Assembly: GCA_965223755.1 (NCBI GenBank)
Contig: CBDCXF010000001.1
Span: 1,240,001 to 1,304,000 of the forward strand
Reading direction: 5' to 3'
Length of the DNA stretch: 64,000 nt
Source: CBDCXF01 sp965223755
GTDB lineage: Bacteria > Acidobacteriota > Thermoanaerobaculia > Multivoradales > JAHEKO01
The notes under the pieces were generated by a model that saw nothing but the letters and a program-made list of their open reading frames with translations, did no database searches and was not told the DNA's origin. This document shows, one piece after another, positions 1 to 7,648 of the stretch (its first letter is position 1; every line of letters starts with the position of its first letter). Position numbers and translations under genes: made by a program.

Positions 1-643
1 AGCTCGCAATGCCGCCTTCAATCCGCTGAATGTCAAAGTGAAGATGCGCGCCAGTCGAGTTCCCACTGTTACCGCTCACTGCGATTCGATCGCCTCGCTC
101 AACTAGGTGTCCCATGAGAAGTTCCGCGCCGTTTCGATGGATTGAACCTTGCGCCAAATGACCAACCGTCCATTCGAGGCCAGTATCGCTCCTAACGGTT
201 ACATGATTCCCATATCCGCCCCCACATCTCTTGTCGCCAGAATCCGGGCATGAATTGTTAATGGCGACCACCTCGCCAGAAGTTGCGGCTATCACGGTAG
301 CCCCCGAGACCTTGATATCCACTCCAGGATGACCGTCATAGCACAAGTATCCGGTCCCGTTGGCACCACGATATGTGCCGGCAAGCGAAAAAGGAGTTCC
401 AGTCGCATCTTGCCGATAGCAGTCACCAGCCCAAACCCCAAATTCCGACGAACCAGTCTCAGCCGTCCAGGCACGAACTTGCCCCGACTTGTTGTAGGGC
501 ACGATCATTGTTCGATCAAAAGTCGAGTTGACTAAACGCTCACCGGCGTCACGATCTTCGATCGGATAGGTCAAGGTTTCTTGGGCGATAAGGGAACTGC
601 AAGTTATCGCCATGGTCAGAAAAGTAAGCCATTTTGTGCGCAT
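1..643 (-). CDS. Secreted M23 (LytM-type) peptidase, 3' end missing
   Basis: The reading frame starts at ATG 643 and runs off the left edge, giving about 214 residues. An AAGGAGAA ribosome-binding site lies just upstream (650-657 on the plus strand). The N-terminus is a signal peptide ending near SSLIAQ. The M23 zinc-site landmarks are visible in order: YDGHPGVDI (His and Asp ligands), VGHLAQG, and GNSTGAHLHFDIQ with the HxH motif. Known M23 members are zinc endopeptidases that cut peptide cross-links in cell walls, so this one probably acts in the periplasm or outside the cell. It follows the secreted protein at 656-1495 by 12 bases and is probably co-transcribed. The C-terminus cannot be judged. 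It could target its own wall or a competitor's. Confidence 0.85.
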   Translation of the reverse strand, partial: MRTKWLTFLTMAITCSSLIAQETLTYPIEDRDAGERLVNSTFDRTMIVPYNKSGQVRAWTAETGSSEFGVWAGDCYRQDATGTPFSLAGTYRGANGTGYLCYDGHPGVDIKVSGATVIAATSGEVVAINNSCPDSGDKRCGGGYGNHVTVRSDTGLEWTVGHLAQGSIHRNGAELLMGHLVERGDRIAVSGNSGNSTGAHLHFDIQRIEGGIAS

Positions 644-655
644 CGGTTCTTCTCC

Positions 656-1495
656 TTACTTCGATTGGACGGTGGATAGCATCTGCTCAAACACCTCGGG
701 AACTCCGTGGTGCGGCTTGTACGAAACGAGCAGACGAATTGCCTCGGCTTCGGCGGCTAGGTAGTAACGCTCCATGCGAACACCGATAACGTCGCTAACG
801 ACACGATGAGCCTCTAGTCCTGCCCTGATGGTGTGTAACCCCGCGGTTCTATTCGCCTCCTCGGGCGTAGTGAACTCTCTATCCTGTAGCTGCAACTCAT
901 AGAACATGTCTGAAGTCAGCCAGTCTGGATTGTTGTACTCGAAGAGAACAAGAACAAAGCCACCACTCGGATATCTCAGCCCGTGCCCTTCGATGAATAG
1001 TTCATGAGTGCTCGAAGCGGTCGTCTTGATCAACAACGGTGGATACTTCAACTCGAAGTTGTCGGTTTCGAGAACACTCCAACTACCAATAAGATTCATT
1101 TCCACCGGCAATGGCTTAGAGATCGTCTTCCTGGCGCGGGTCGCCTGCCGAACATGAACCGTGCCGCCCAACGAGGCGTGGATTTCGTCGAGGGGCACAA
1201 ATACCTCTAAGACAACCGTGAGGGAGTCACCCTTTTTGACGTTGAAGACTTCGGTCGGACTGATAATCGTGATGTAGGGCTCCAAGCTGGGCGTGAGCCA
1301 GATTTCGACTTCGCCCAGATTGGCGTCAGCCGTGAAGGTGATCTCTACCTCCATCGCCTCACCAAGGACAGGCTCCAACGCCAAATGATCCGGTTGCCAG
1401 GTTACTTTTGGCTTCGCCGTCAACGGTGCCGTCGCAGCCACCAAGGCGACCGCCGCAACAACAACTGCAAAAACAAGTTTTTTCTTTTCAGTCAT
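656..1495 (-). CDS. Secreted protein of unknown function
   Basis: I do not recognise this family. The frame also contains starts at 1510 and 1501, but GGAGG lies 8 bases before the ATG at 1495 (protein begins MTEKKK), so that start is preferred, giving 279 residues. A short basic N-terminus is followed by a strongly hydrophobic Ala/Val stretch, a clear signal peptide. The rest is soluble, with alternating beta-type segments in the first half (Ig-like adhesin or chaperone-type fold possible) and a helical C-terminus. No cysteine-rich or catalytic motif is visible. It sits 12 bases upstream of the M23 peptidase, so the two are probably one transcript and one exported function. Confidence 0.6.
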   Translation of the reverse strand: MTEKKKLVFAVVVAAVALVAATAPLTAKPKVTWQPDHLALEPVLGEAMEVEITFTADANLGEVEIWLTPSLEPYITIISPTEVFNVKKGDSLTVVLEVFVPLDEIHASLGGTVHVRQATRARKTISKPLPVEMNLIGSWSVLETDNFELKYPPLLIKTTASSTHELFIEGHGLRYPSGGFVLVLFEYNNPDWLTSDMFYELQLQDREFTTPEEANRTAGLHTIRAGLEAHRVVSDVIGVRMERYYLAAEAEAIRLLVSYKPHHGVPEVFEQMLSTVQSK

Positions 1496-1753
1496 TTGCA
1501 TTCCCTCCATGGTACGGGTTTCGGTTTGGGTTGCAAGCCATGATTTGTGCCCTCGCCGGATGGATTGCCGTTCTTGCCGCTCCGCGATTCAACCAATTTG
1601 ATCCTGTCCGGCCTCGACATGCCACGATGAGACCACTAAGAAACCGACACAGGAATAGATTCCTTCGGAGTATCTCTATGGCGGTTTAGTTTGGCGCTAT
1701 CGTGCGACGCTGGTAGGCAACTCTGATCTAAGTGTCCAACATCCGTTGCTATC

Positions 1754-1819
1754 AAACAGCGCTATCAAACGACGCTGTTTATTGACTCCCCTTCTTGTGT
1801 CGCAGTATCCTGAAAAGTA
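1754..1819 (+). promoter_or_regulatory. Putative leaderless promoter with inverted-repeat operator
   Basis: An exact 8-bp inverted repeat, AAACAGCG (1754-1761) and CGCTGTTT (1773-1780), lies directly before TTGACT (1782-1787). After an 18-base spacer comes TATCCT (1806-1811). The expected transcription start falls at or within a base or two of the ATG at 1819, so the message would have no leader. The rest of the 1496-1818 intergenic stretch shows no gene I can support. Confidence 0.45.
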
Positions 1820-2853
1820 TGCGCCTAGTTGTGCACCTTCGGGAGATCATCAGGAAAGCTGAATGGTCGAAAGCTGAGGCAATTCAGAGGACTGGCATCA
1901 ACAAGGACACCATCGACAAGCTCCAAAACAACAGACCCGACTGGAGCCTTAAGAAACGCCAAGTTCATAAGCTCATGGTTCTTGCTGAAGAGTTTGGTCT
2001 AGAAAATGGGCCGTTTGAGCTACTTCCCCATGAAATCTGGAATACCTACCACCAATCAACCGTTTGCGTCGTGAGGTGTCGCGAGAGTTGGGATGCAGGC
2101 GTGGAGAATCTCGCTGATGGGTTTCTTCGTCCTCTCGGGAGCAAGGGCGAGCTCAAACTCGCAGACGCGGACATCGAAATTGCCGAGCTAATGAAGACTA
2201 GGAACTGCATCTTCATTGGGTCACCTAAGGCAAACCCACTGACCGAAGAGGCCCTCGCACTACTGGTCGGTGCCAAGCCGTTTAGCCCAACCGAAACGAA
2301 CCGCGCAAAGTTCCCGTTCCAAATGATCGGCAGTAGTGATGTTCACAGAGGTGGAGACAGGAAGAGTTCGGTGCTTCTCTACAGCACAGCGCAACCATCG
2401 ATTCGCCTTAAGGTAGGGGCGGCAGAAAAGCGCCTTGCCGTCAGTTGGTACCCGGAAGACGAATTCGAGCAAGCCTCAGATCGTTCCGTGGACGATGCCG
2501 CAGCAGTAGTGGTTTGCCGCCAACCTCTGGGAACCACAAAAGATGTGAGTTCAATCTGTATCTGCGGCTACACCGGCCTAGCTACCCACGAGGCGGCACG
2601 AGCACTTATGTTTGGAGAGCCGCCGATAGCAGAAGAGGAGTTAGTTCCAGGCGAGCCGATAACCTTAGGCTTTTCATTCAAGTTCCGGAAGATAAAACGA
2701 ATTCGCAAAAGAAGCCGTGATGACCTGCGTCGCTCCTTGGCTGGTCGAGACGGTCACAGAATGTGGCATGTTGTACGCGAAGATGGAAATTCCAAGTCCA
2801 AGAAGATAGTGCCAAAATTCCACGCAGAGAATGCAACATTCGAGGTGGACTGA
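1819..2853 (+). CDS. Helix-turn-helix protein with unknown C-terminal domain
   Basis: The first 60 residues look like an XRE/phage-repressor DNA-binding domain: a helix, then AIQRTGINKDTIDKLQN as the turn and recognition helix, then a third helix. The remaining 285 residues are unfamiliar. They contain two Rossmann-like pieces, IFIGSPKANPLTEEAL and CICGYTGLATHEAARAL, which recall nucleotide- or ligand-binding effector domains, and a basic tail. A TTG start at 1795 is possible, but ATG 1819 begins the domain cleanly and fits the promoter spacing. The gene lies alone and is visibly less GC-rich than the core genes. A ligand-responsive repressor of itself or of the neighbouring secreted genes is plausible. 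A defence-type sensor is also possible. Confidence 0.6.
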   Translation: MRLVVHLREIIRKAEWSKAEAIQRTGINKDTIDKLQNNRPDWSLKKRQVHKLMVLAEEFGLENGPFELLPHEIWNTYHQSTVCVVRCRESWDAGVENLADGFLRPLGSKGELKLADADIEIAELMKTRNCIFIGSPKANPLTEEALALLVGAKPFSPTETNRAKFPFQMIGSSDVHRGGDRKSSVLLYSTAQPSIRLKVGAAEKRLAVSWYPEDEFEQASDRSVDDAAAVVVCRQPLGTTKDVSSICICGYTGLATHEAARALMFGEPPIAEEELVPGEPITLGFSFKFRKIKRIRKRSRDDLRRSLAGRDGHRMWHVVREDGNSKSKKIVPKFHAENATFEVD

Positions 2854-2994
2854 ACCTGGAACGGAACGACGCTTCGAAGCCCTCGCACCTCACACTAGTA
2901 CTCGGCCTTCTGCCTTAGGACGCCAGAATCAAAACAAAGAGGCAAGATGCACGCCGCGTTGGTGAGCAGCCCGATGCACTGCCAGAAAGTCTCG

Positions 2995-3021
2995 AAAACC
3001 CCGCCGGTACAAGAGCGGCGG
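2995..3021 (-). terminator. Possible terminator after tRNA-Thr
   Basis: On the minus strand CCGCCG and CGGCGG (3016-3021 and 3001-3006) flank a 9-base loop, followed by GGTTTT. The stem is short and the U-run brief, so this is a weak candidate end for the tRNA transcript. Confidence 0.3.
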
Positions 3022-3031
3022 AGAAATCACA

Positions 3032-3053
3032 TCACTGTGAACATTCACAGTGA
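3032..3053. promoter_or_regulatory. 22-bp perfect-arm palindrome
   Basis: TCACTGTGAA (3032-3041) and TTCACAGTGA (3044-3053) are exact reverse complements separated by CA. The symmetry and size are typical of a dimeric regulator or recombinase site. It lies between the helix-turn-helix gene and the tRNA-Thr 3' end. No T-run follows on either strand, so a terminator is unlikely. Confidence 0.4.
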
Positions 3054-3140
3054 CACCCCACGAAACCCCATTCTGTGATTACCCCGTGATTGCTGGAGCA
3101 ATTCCAGGATTGCTCGATTTCTCATAAGTTCTTTAGATTG

Positions 3141-3216
3141 TGGAGCCGGCACTCGGATTCGAACCGAGGACCTGCTGATTACAAGTCAGCTGCTCTAGCC
3201 CCTGAGCTATGCCGGC
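3141..3216 (-). tRNA. tRNA-Thr (anticodon TGT)
   Basis: The minus strand folds as a complete cloverleaf. The acceptor is GCCGGCA paired with TGCCGGC, the D arm holds AGCTCAG, the anticodon stem-loop GCTGA-CTTGTAA-TCAGC gives TGT, and the T arm contains GGTTCGAATCC. The CCA end is encoded (3141-3143). It follows rlmB by 28 bases and is probably transcribed from the same operon. Confidence 0.95.
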
Positions 3217-3244
3217 TTCGGCGGCGGTCGCCGCGTGGCGGATT

Positions 3245-3958
3245 CTACGATGCTCCGGTGCGTTGGCGAACCGCGTCGTAGAGGATCGCAGACGCCGCAG
3301 TGGCAAGGTTGAGGGAACCGACTTGCCCCAACATGGGTAGGCCGACGAGGCCGTCGCAGCGTTCCTTGGTCAGACGCCGCAATCCCTTCTGTTCGCCGCC
3401 GACAATCAGAGCCAACTTGCCGCTGAGGTCCAGGTCCCATGGTGCCGCCCCGGCGCCATCCGCCCCATAGACCCAGAATCCGTCCTCTTGCAGTCTCTCG
3501 ATTTCCCGCGCGGAGTTGGTGATCCTCTCGATCGGCAGGTGGGAGAGGGCTCCCGCCGAGGTCTTCTCCACCACTTCCATCGCCTGGGTCGATCCGCGAT
3601 CTCGCACCAACAGTTGATCGACGCCGGCCCCTTCGCAAACCCGGACCAGAGCACCTAGGTTGCGAGGATCCTGGATGTCTTCGGCCAGAACAACCAATCC
3701 TGAATCCCGTTCCGCAGCCACCTTTTCCGATTCGGCCAGCTCCGCCGCAAAACCATTGTGAACGACCGAGGAATTGTCGTTGAACCACGAGGCCGACGCT
3801 GCCTCTGCTTGAATCCCGGCCTCTTCGCAGGCGCGCTCGATTTCGTTGCGTCTGTGGTCATCCTTGCGCTCATCGATGCGCACGCGCAGCACCCGCTCCG
3901 GGTGCTGACGCAACGCCTCGCGTACCGGATGGAAACCAAAGAACCAGTTTGCGCTCAC
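3245..3958 (-). CDS. rlmB: 23S rRNA 2'-O-ribose methyltransferase, TrmH/SpoU family
   Basis: The protein has the SpoU layout: an N-terminal substrate-binding domain opening with FGFHPVREAL, then the knotted SAM-binding domain with motif 1 DIQDPRNLGALVR, motif 2 IVGGEQKGLR and motif 3 GSLNLATAASAILYD. Members methylate a ribose in the peptidyl-transferase region of 23S rRNA (Gm2251 in E. coli). The open frame extends to a GTG at 4024, but the family start fits the GTG at 3958, which has a GGTGA sequence seven bases upstream; this gives 237 residues. It is the last protein gene of the translation block and precedes tRNA-Thr. Another TrmH-type target cannot be excluded. Confidence 0.85.
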   Translation of the reverse strand: MSANWFFGFHPVREALRQHPERVLRVRIDERKDDHRRNEIERACEEAGIQAEAASASWFNDNSSVVHNGFAAELAESEKVAAERDSGLVVLAEDIQDPRNLGALVRVCEGAGVDQLLVRDRGSTQAMEVVEKTSAGALSHLPIERITNSAREIERLQEDGFWVYGADGAGAAPWDLDLSGKLALIVGGEQKGLRRLTKERCDGLVGLPMLGQVGSLNLATAASAILYDAVRQRTGAS

Positions 3959-4044
3959 GGCGTCACCGTTTTCAATTACTGGTCTTGACTGTTGGTGGGC
4001 TTCGACGCCCGGAAGGCGCGGCACGGCGGACCCGCACTTCGTGC

Positions 4045-4599
4045 CTAGACTTCGAGGATGTCAGCTTCCTTATTGTCGACCGCCTCTTGAATGAGGCCGA
4101 TGTAGTGGTCGTGCAGTTTCTGAATCTCGTCGAAGCCACGATGTTCGTCGTCTTCGCCGATCTCTTTGTCATGGGTCATGCGCTTCAGTTCATCATTGCC
4201 TTCACGGCGAGAGTGGCGGACGCTGTTGCGAGCGCTCTCCGCCAACTCATGCAGAAGCTTGACCAATTGCTGGCGACGCTCACCGGTCAAAGGCGGCACC
4301 GGAACACGCACGACTTTGCCGTCGTTGGCCGGGTTCAAGCCCAGCTCGGATGACTGAATGGCGCGCTCGATCGCCGGAATCGAAGCTGGATCGTAGGGCT
4401 GGGCGATGATCAGCGTCGCCTCGGGAACGGACAGACCGGCAAGTTGGTTGAGTGGAGTCGCGGTGCCGTAGTAGTCGACAGTAACTCCCTCGAGCAGCGC
4501 CAACGAAGCCCGTCCGGTGCGCAGCGATTTCATCTCGTGATGTAAGTGGTCAACAGCGGCCTTCATCGCCAACTCGACCTCGCGGTAAAACTCGATCAT
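4045..4599 (-). CDS. frr: Ribosome recycling factor
   Basis: The 184-residue length and sequence fit RRF. Landmarks are LRTGRASLALLEGV, the YYGTATPLNQLA segment, ERAIQSSELGLNPANDG and VPVPPLTGERRQQLVKLL. RRF works with EF-G to split post-termination ribosomes in the cytoplasm. The gene follows pyrH, the usual order, with a 149-base gap that could hold its own promoter. Confidence 0.97.
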   Translation of the reverse strand: MIEFYREVELAMKAAVDHLHHEMKSLRTGRASLALLEGVTVDYYGTATPLNQLAGLSVPEATLIIAQPYDPASIPAIERAIQSSELGLNPANDGKVVRVPVPPLTGERRQQLVKLLHELAESARNSVRHSRREGNDELKRMTHDKEIGEDDEHRGFDEIQKLHDHYIGLIQEAVDNKEADILEV

Positions 4600-4748
4600 C
4601 TTGCAACCTTCTTTCTTTCCGCCCCTTTTTTCGAACGGACAATCGTCATTTTATCGCGCTGGTCGAGCCCGGTCCCGGCCTTTCAAACCACCGACCCGCC
4701 GGGAAGATGTAGAGGTTGATAGCGATGCCTGGGCTTCTTGCGAGGAGC

Positions 4749-5477
4749 CTACGAGGGTTCCGCGGTGACAATCGATCCAACATCTTCACCGCACACCACG
4801 CGACCGATGTTGCCTGGGGTCATGAGGTGGAAGACGATGATCTTCATCCCATTCTCGCGGCAAAGAGCGATCGCCGCCGCATCCATAACCTTGAGATCTT
4901 GACTCAAGACTTGGTGGTAGCTGACCGAATTGAGCCGCTTGGCGCTCGGATCGATCTTGGGGTCAGCGCTATAGATGCCGTCAACTGCAGTCGCTTTGAG
5001 CAACACGTCGGCGCGGATCTCGTTGGCGCGCAGAGCGGCGGCGCTGTCGGTGGTGAAAAACGGGTTGCCGGTGCCGGCGGCGAAGATCACCACGCGGCCC
5101 TTCTCAAGATGGCGGATCGCGCGCCGACGAATGAATGGTTCGGCGACATCCTTGATTTCGAGAGCGGTCTGAACGCGGGTGTCGACGCTGCGTTTTTCTA
5201 GAGCGTCTTGCAGGGCCAGGGCGTTGATGACCGTCCCCAGCATCCCCATGTAGTCCCCGGTGACCCGTTCGATGCCGCGATGGCTGGCGGCGAGTCCGCG
5301 GATGATGTTGCCGCCGCCGACCACAATCGCCAGCTCGACGCCGAGCGCTTGGACCGCGCGGATTTCGTCAGCGATCTTGGCGACGACCGGTTCCTCAATG
5401 CCGAAGCTCTGCTCGCCCATCAGGGCTTCGCCCGAAAGTTTGAGCAGGATGCGCTGGTATTGAGGTTGGTCCGCCAT
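4749..5477 (-). CDS. pyrH: Uridylate (UMP) kinase
   Basis: This hexameric amino-acid-kinase-type enzyme converts UMP to UDP with ATP. Visible marks are LLKLSGEALMG at the N-terminus, IVVGGGNIIRG, DYMGMLGTVINALALQ, and the nucleotide-binding segment around FAAGTGNPFFTTDSAAALRA. At 242 residues it has family length. It lies between tsf and frr, 32 bases after tsf. Confidence 0.97.
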   Translation of the reverse strand: MADQPQYQRILLKLSGEALMGEQSFGIEEPVVAKIADEIRAVQALGVELAIVVGGGNIIRGLAASHRGIERVTGDYMGMLGTVINALALQDALEKRSVDTRVQTALEIKDVAEPFIRRRAIRHLEKGRVVIFAAGTGNPFFTTDSAAALRANEIRADVLLKATAVDGIYSADPKIDPSAKRLNSVSYHQVLSQDLKVMDAAAIALCRENGMKIIVFHLMTPGNIGRVVCGEDVGSIVTAEPS

Positions 5478-5509
5478 GTCGGGTTCTAGTCTATTCCCTT
5501 GGTCGCGAG

Positions 5510-6103
5510 CTATTCACCGAGGACGAAGCGGGCGAAACGACTGATCTGAATGTTTTCGCCCATCTTGCCCACCGCCGACGCCACGACCTGTTGAATGGTG
5601 TGGTCCGGGTCCTTGACGAACGGCTGCTCGAGCAGCACTGCCTCGGAGTAGAACTTCTCCATCTTGCCCTCGACGATGCGGTCGACAATGTTCTCCGGCT
5701 TGCCGCTGTCGAGTGCCTGCTGCTTGTAGATGTCGCGCTCGCGTTCGAGGACATCTTCGGTGACTTCTTCGCGGCGCACAAAACGCGGGTTGGCGGCGGC
5801 GACGTGCATGGCGATATCGCGCACCAGTGCCTGGAAGTCATCGGTGCGGGCCACGAAGTCAGTCTCGCAGTTCACTTCGAGCAACACGCCGATCTTGCCG
5901 CCGGCGTGGATGTAGGAGCTGACGAGGCCTTCGGCGGTGGCACGGCCGGCCTTCTTCTCGGCCGCCGCCATGCCCTTTTTGCGCAAGAAGTCGATCGCTT
6001 TCTCGACATCGCCGCCGGTCTCGGCCAACGCCTCTTTGCAATCCATCATCGGCGCGCCGGTGCGGTCGCGCAGTTCTTTGACCATCTGTGCAGTAATCGC
6101 CAT
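5510..6103 (-). CDS. tsf: Elongation factor Ts, short form
   Basis: EF-Ts recycles EF-Tu by releasing GDP. The start at 6103 begins MAITAQMVKELRDRTGAPMM, with the family signature DCKEALAETGGDVEKAI and the second signature ETDFVARTDDF. The frame is open upstream to 6172, but those residues are unrelated. At 197 residues it is the short, Thermus-like type, lacking much of the C-terminal dimerisation and coiled-coil region of the about 280-residue E. coli form. It follows rpsB after a 160-base gap holding a terminator-like hairpin. Confidence 0.95.
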   Translation of the reverse strand: MAITAQMVKELRDRTGAPMMDCKEALAETGGDVEKAIDFLRKKGMAAAEKKAGRATAEGLVSSYIHAGGKIGVLLEVNCETDFVARTDDFQALVRDIAMHVAAANPRFVRREEVTEDVLERERDIYKQQALDSGKPENIVDRIVEGKMEKFYSEAVLLEQPFVKDPDHTIQQVVASAVGKMGENIQISRFARFVLGE

Positions 6104-6199
6104 TTCCCTAGTCCTCGTCCTGTTTCTCTCGATATCTGTTGTCGAGTTGCGGCCACACTTCCGTGGTACCACTCGATGTATTCAGTAATTCGTGTATTT

Positions 6200-6236
6200 A
6201 AAAGAAAAGGTCAGTCCGATTCGCTCAGGCTGACCT
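6200..6236 (-). terminator. Intrinsic terminator or attenuator between rpsB and tsf
   Basis: On the minus strand AGGTCAG pairs exactly with CTGACCT (6230-6236 with 6208-6214), followed by TTTTCTTTT. Placed between rpsB and tsf, it probably reduces read-through so that the ribosomal protein and EF-Ts are made in different amounts. Confidence 0.7.
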
Positions 6237-6263
6237 CGTTCGTTTGATTGCTGTCGCCTTCGA

Positions 6264-7235
6264 TCAGTTGGCAGCGGGCTCCTCGGCCGCAGCCTCTTCG
6301 GTACCTGCTTCTTCAGTACTGGCTTCTTCAGTACTGGCTTCTTCAGTACTGGCTTCTTCGCTGCCAATCTCCTCAGCACCAGTCTCTTCGGCGCTGGCCT
6401 CTTCAGCGCTGGCGTCTTCAGCACCAGCTTCGACCTCGGCTTCGTCGCTTGCAGCCTCGTCGCTGGCTGGTGCCTCAGCGGCCGCCTCCGCCACCTCAAC
6501 CTCGGCCGCAGTCTCTTCGGCCGCAGCATCCTCCTCGCTCACCTGAAGGAATCCTCCTTCACCCAAGCCCTTCTGAAAGGCCTCACGGATCTTGCGCGTA
6601 ATCAGGCGGATCGAACGAATGGAGTCATCGTTGGCTGGGATCGGATAGTCGATGAAGTCTGGATCGCAGTTGGTGTCGACGATACCGATCACCGTGATAC
6701 CGAGCGCGTTGGCTTCGGCGACGGCAATGTGCTCCTTGCGAGGATCGACGACGAAGATTGCTTCCGGCAATGAATCCATCTTGCGAATGCCGTCCAGCGC
6801 TCGCGACATCGATTCCTGCTGGCGTCCTTCGCGCACGCGCTCTTTTTTGGTGAGCTGCGCTTCGGGGTCTTCTAGGCGGCCTTCAATGGCCTCTAGCTTG
6901 TCAACCGATTTGCGAATGGTGACGAAGTTGGTGAGCATGCCGCCCAGCCAACGGTGCGAAACATAGAACTGTCCGCACGCCTGCGCTTCTTCCGAAACCA
7001 CCGACTGCGCCTGACGCTTGGTGCCAACGAAGAGCAGCCGACCGCCGCCGCGAGCGAGGCCGCGGGCATAGTCGACCGCTTCCTCGATAGCTGCTTGCGT
7101 CTTCTGCAGATCGACAATGTGAATTCCACTCCGCTTGCCAAAAATGAAGCGCCCCATCTTGGGGTTCCAGCGACGGGTCTGGTGCCCGAAGTGAGCTCCG
7201 GCTTCCAGGAGTTCTTGCATGCTGACGTTTGCCAC
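6264..7235 (-). CDS. rpsB: 30S ribosomal protein S2 with acidic C-terminal tail
   Basis: Residues 1-230 are a normal S2: LLEAGAHFGHQTRRWNPKM at the N-terminus, the GTKRQAQ segment, WLGGMLTNF, and PDFIDYPIPANDDSIRSI near the end. From about residue 232 to 323 follows a tail made almost only of Glu, Ala, Ser and Thr, including repeated EEAST units encoded by exact 15-bp repeats. S2 binds the 30S platform with S1. Acidic S2 tails occur in some bacteria, but this one is long. It is followed by a terminator and then tsf; rpsI lies upstream. Confidence 0.96.
   Translation of the reverse strand: MANVSMQELLEAGAHFGHQTRRWNPKMGRFIFGKRSGIHIVDLQKTQAAIEEAVDYARGLARGGGRLLFVGTKRQAQSVVSEEAQACGQFYVSHRWLGGMLTNFVTIRKSVDKLEAIEGRLEDPEAQLTKKERVREGRQQESMSRALDGIRKMDSLPEAIFVVDPRKEHIAVAEANALGITVIGIVDTNCDPDFIDYPIPANDDSIRSIRLITRKIREAFQKGLGEGGFLQVSEEDAAAEETAAEVEVAEAAAEAPASDEAASDEAEVEAGAEDASAEEASAEETGAEEIGSEEASTEEASTEEASTEEAGTEEAAAEEPAAN
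6308..6352. repeat. Three exact 15-bp tandem repeats in rpsB tail
   Basis: The unit CTTCTTCAGTACTGG occurs three times in a row without change (6308, 6323, 6338). It encodes EEAST-type repeats. The exactness at DNA level points to recent slippage expansion. Confidence 0.95.
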
Positions 7236-7252
7236 GTTCTTTTCCCTTGCTT

Positions 7253-7645
7253 CTAGCGCTTGCTGAACTGATAGCGAGCGCGAGCGCCCTTCTGTCCGTA
7301 CTTTTTGCGCTCTTTCTTGCGCGAGTCGCGAGTTAGGAAGCCTTCGGCCTTGAGGGTCTCACGCAATTCAGCATCGTGATCGAGCAAGGCGCGTGAAATA
7401 CCGTGGCGCAAGGCGCCAGCCTGACCCGAAGATCCGCCACCCTTGACGGTGGCGGTGATGTCGAACTTGCCGACGGTCTCGGTCAGTTCCAGAGGCTGAC
7501 GGACTACCATTTTGAGTACTTCATTGGGGAAGTAGGTCTCGAAGTCGCGTCCGTTGACCTCAAACTTGCCGCTCCCGGGGCGCAGAAAAACTCGCGCGAC
7601 CGATGTCTTGCGGCGGCCGGTTCCGTAATGTTGTTCCTGACTCAC
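7253..7645 (-). CDS. rpsI: 30S ribosomal protein S9
   Basis: At 130 residues this has normal S9 length. It begins with YGTGRRKTSVARVFLRPG and ends with the basic GQKGARARYQFSKR tail that reaches the P-site tRNA in the decoding centre. The GTG start at 7645 lies three bases after the rplM stop, so the two are translationally linked as in most bacteria. Confidence 0.97.
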   Translation of the reverse strand: MSQEQHYGTGRRKTSVARVFLRPGSGKFEVNGRDFETYFPNEVLKMVVRQPLELTETVGKFDITATVKGGGSSGQAGALRHGISRALLDHDAELRETLKAEGFLTRDSRKKERKKYGQKGARARYQFSKR

Positions 7646-7648
7646 AAA

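Noticed and set aside
2413..2424. GTAGGGGCGG match to the palindromic repeat family
   Set aside because: It is a short coincidence inside the HTH gene, with no second arm.
3090..3281. Plus-strand frame of 63 codons across tRNA-Thr
   Set aside because: It is the complement of the tRNA and has no coding support.
6244..6601. Open frames on the plus strand opposite the rpsB tail, Ala/Ser- or Gln/Leu-rich
   Set aside because: They are the complement of the low-complexity acidic tail and have no ribosome-binding site.
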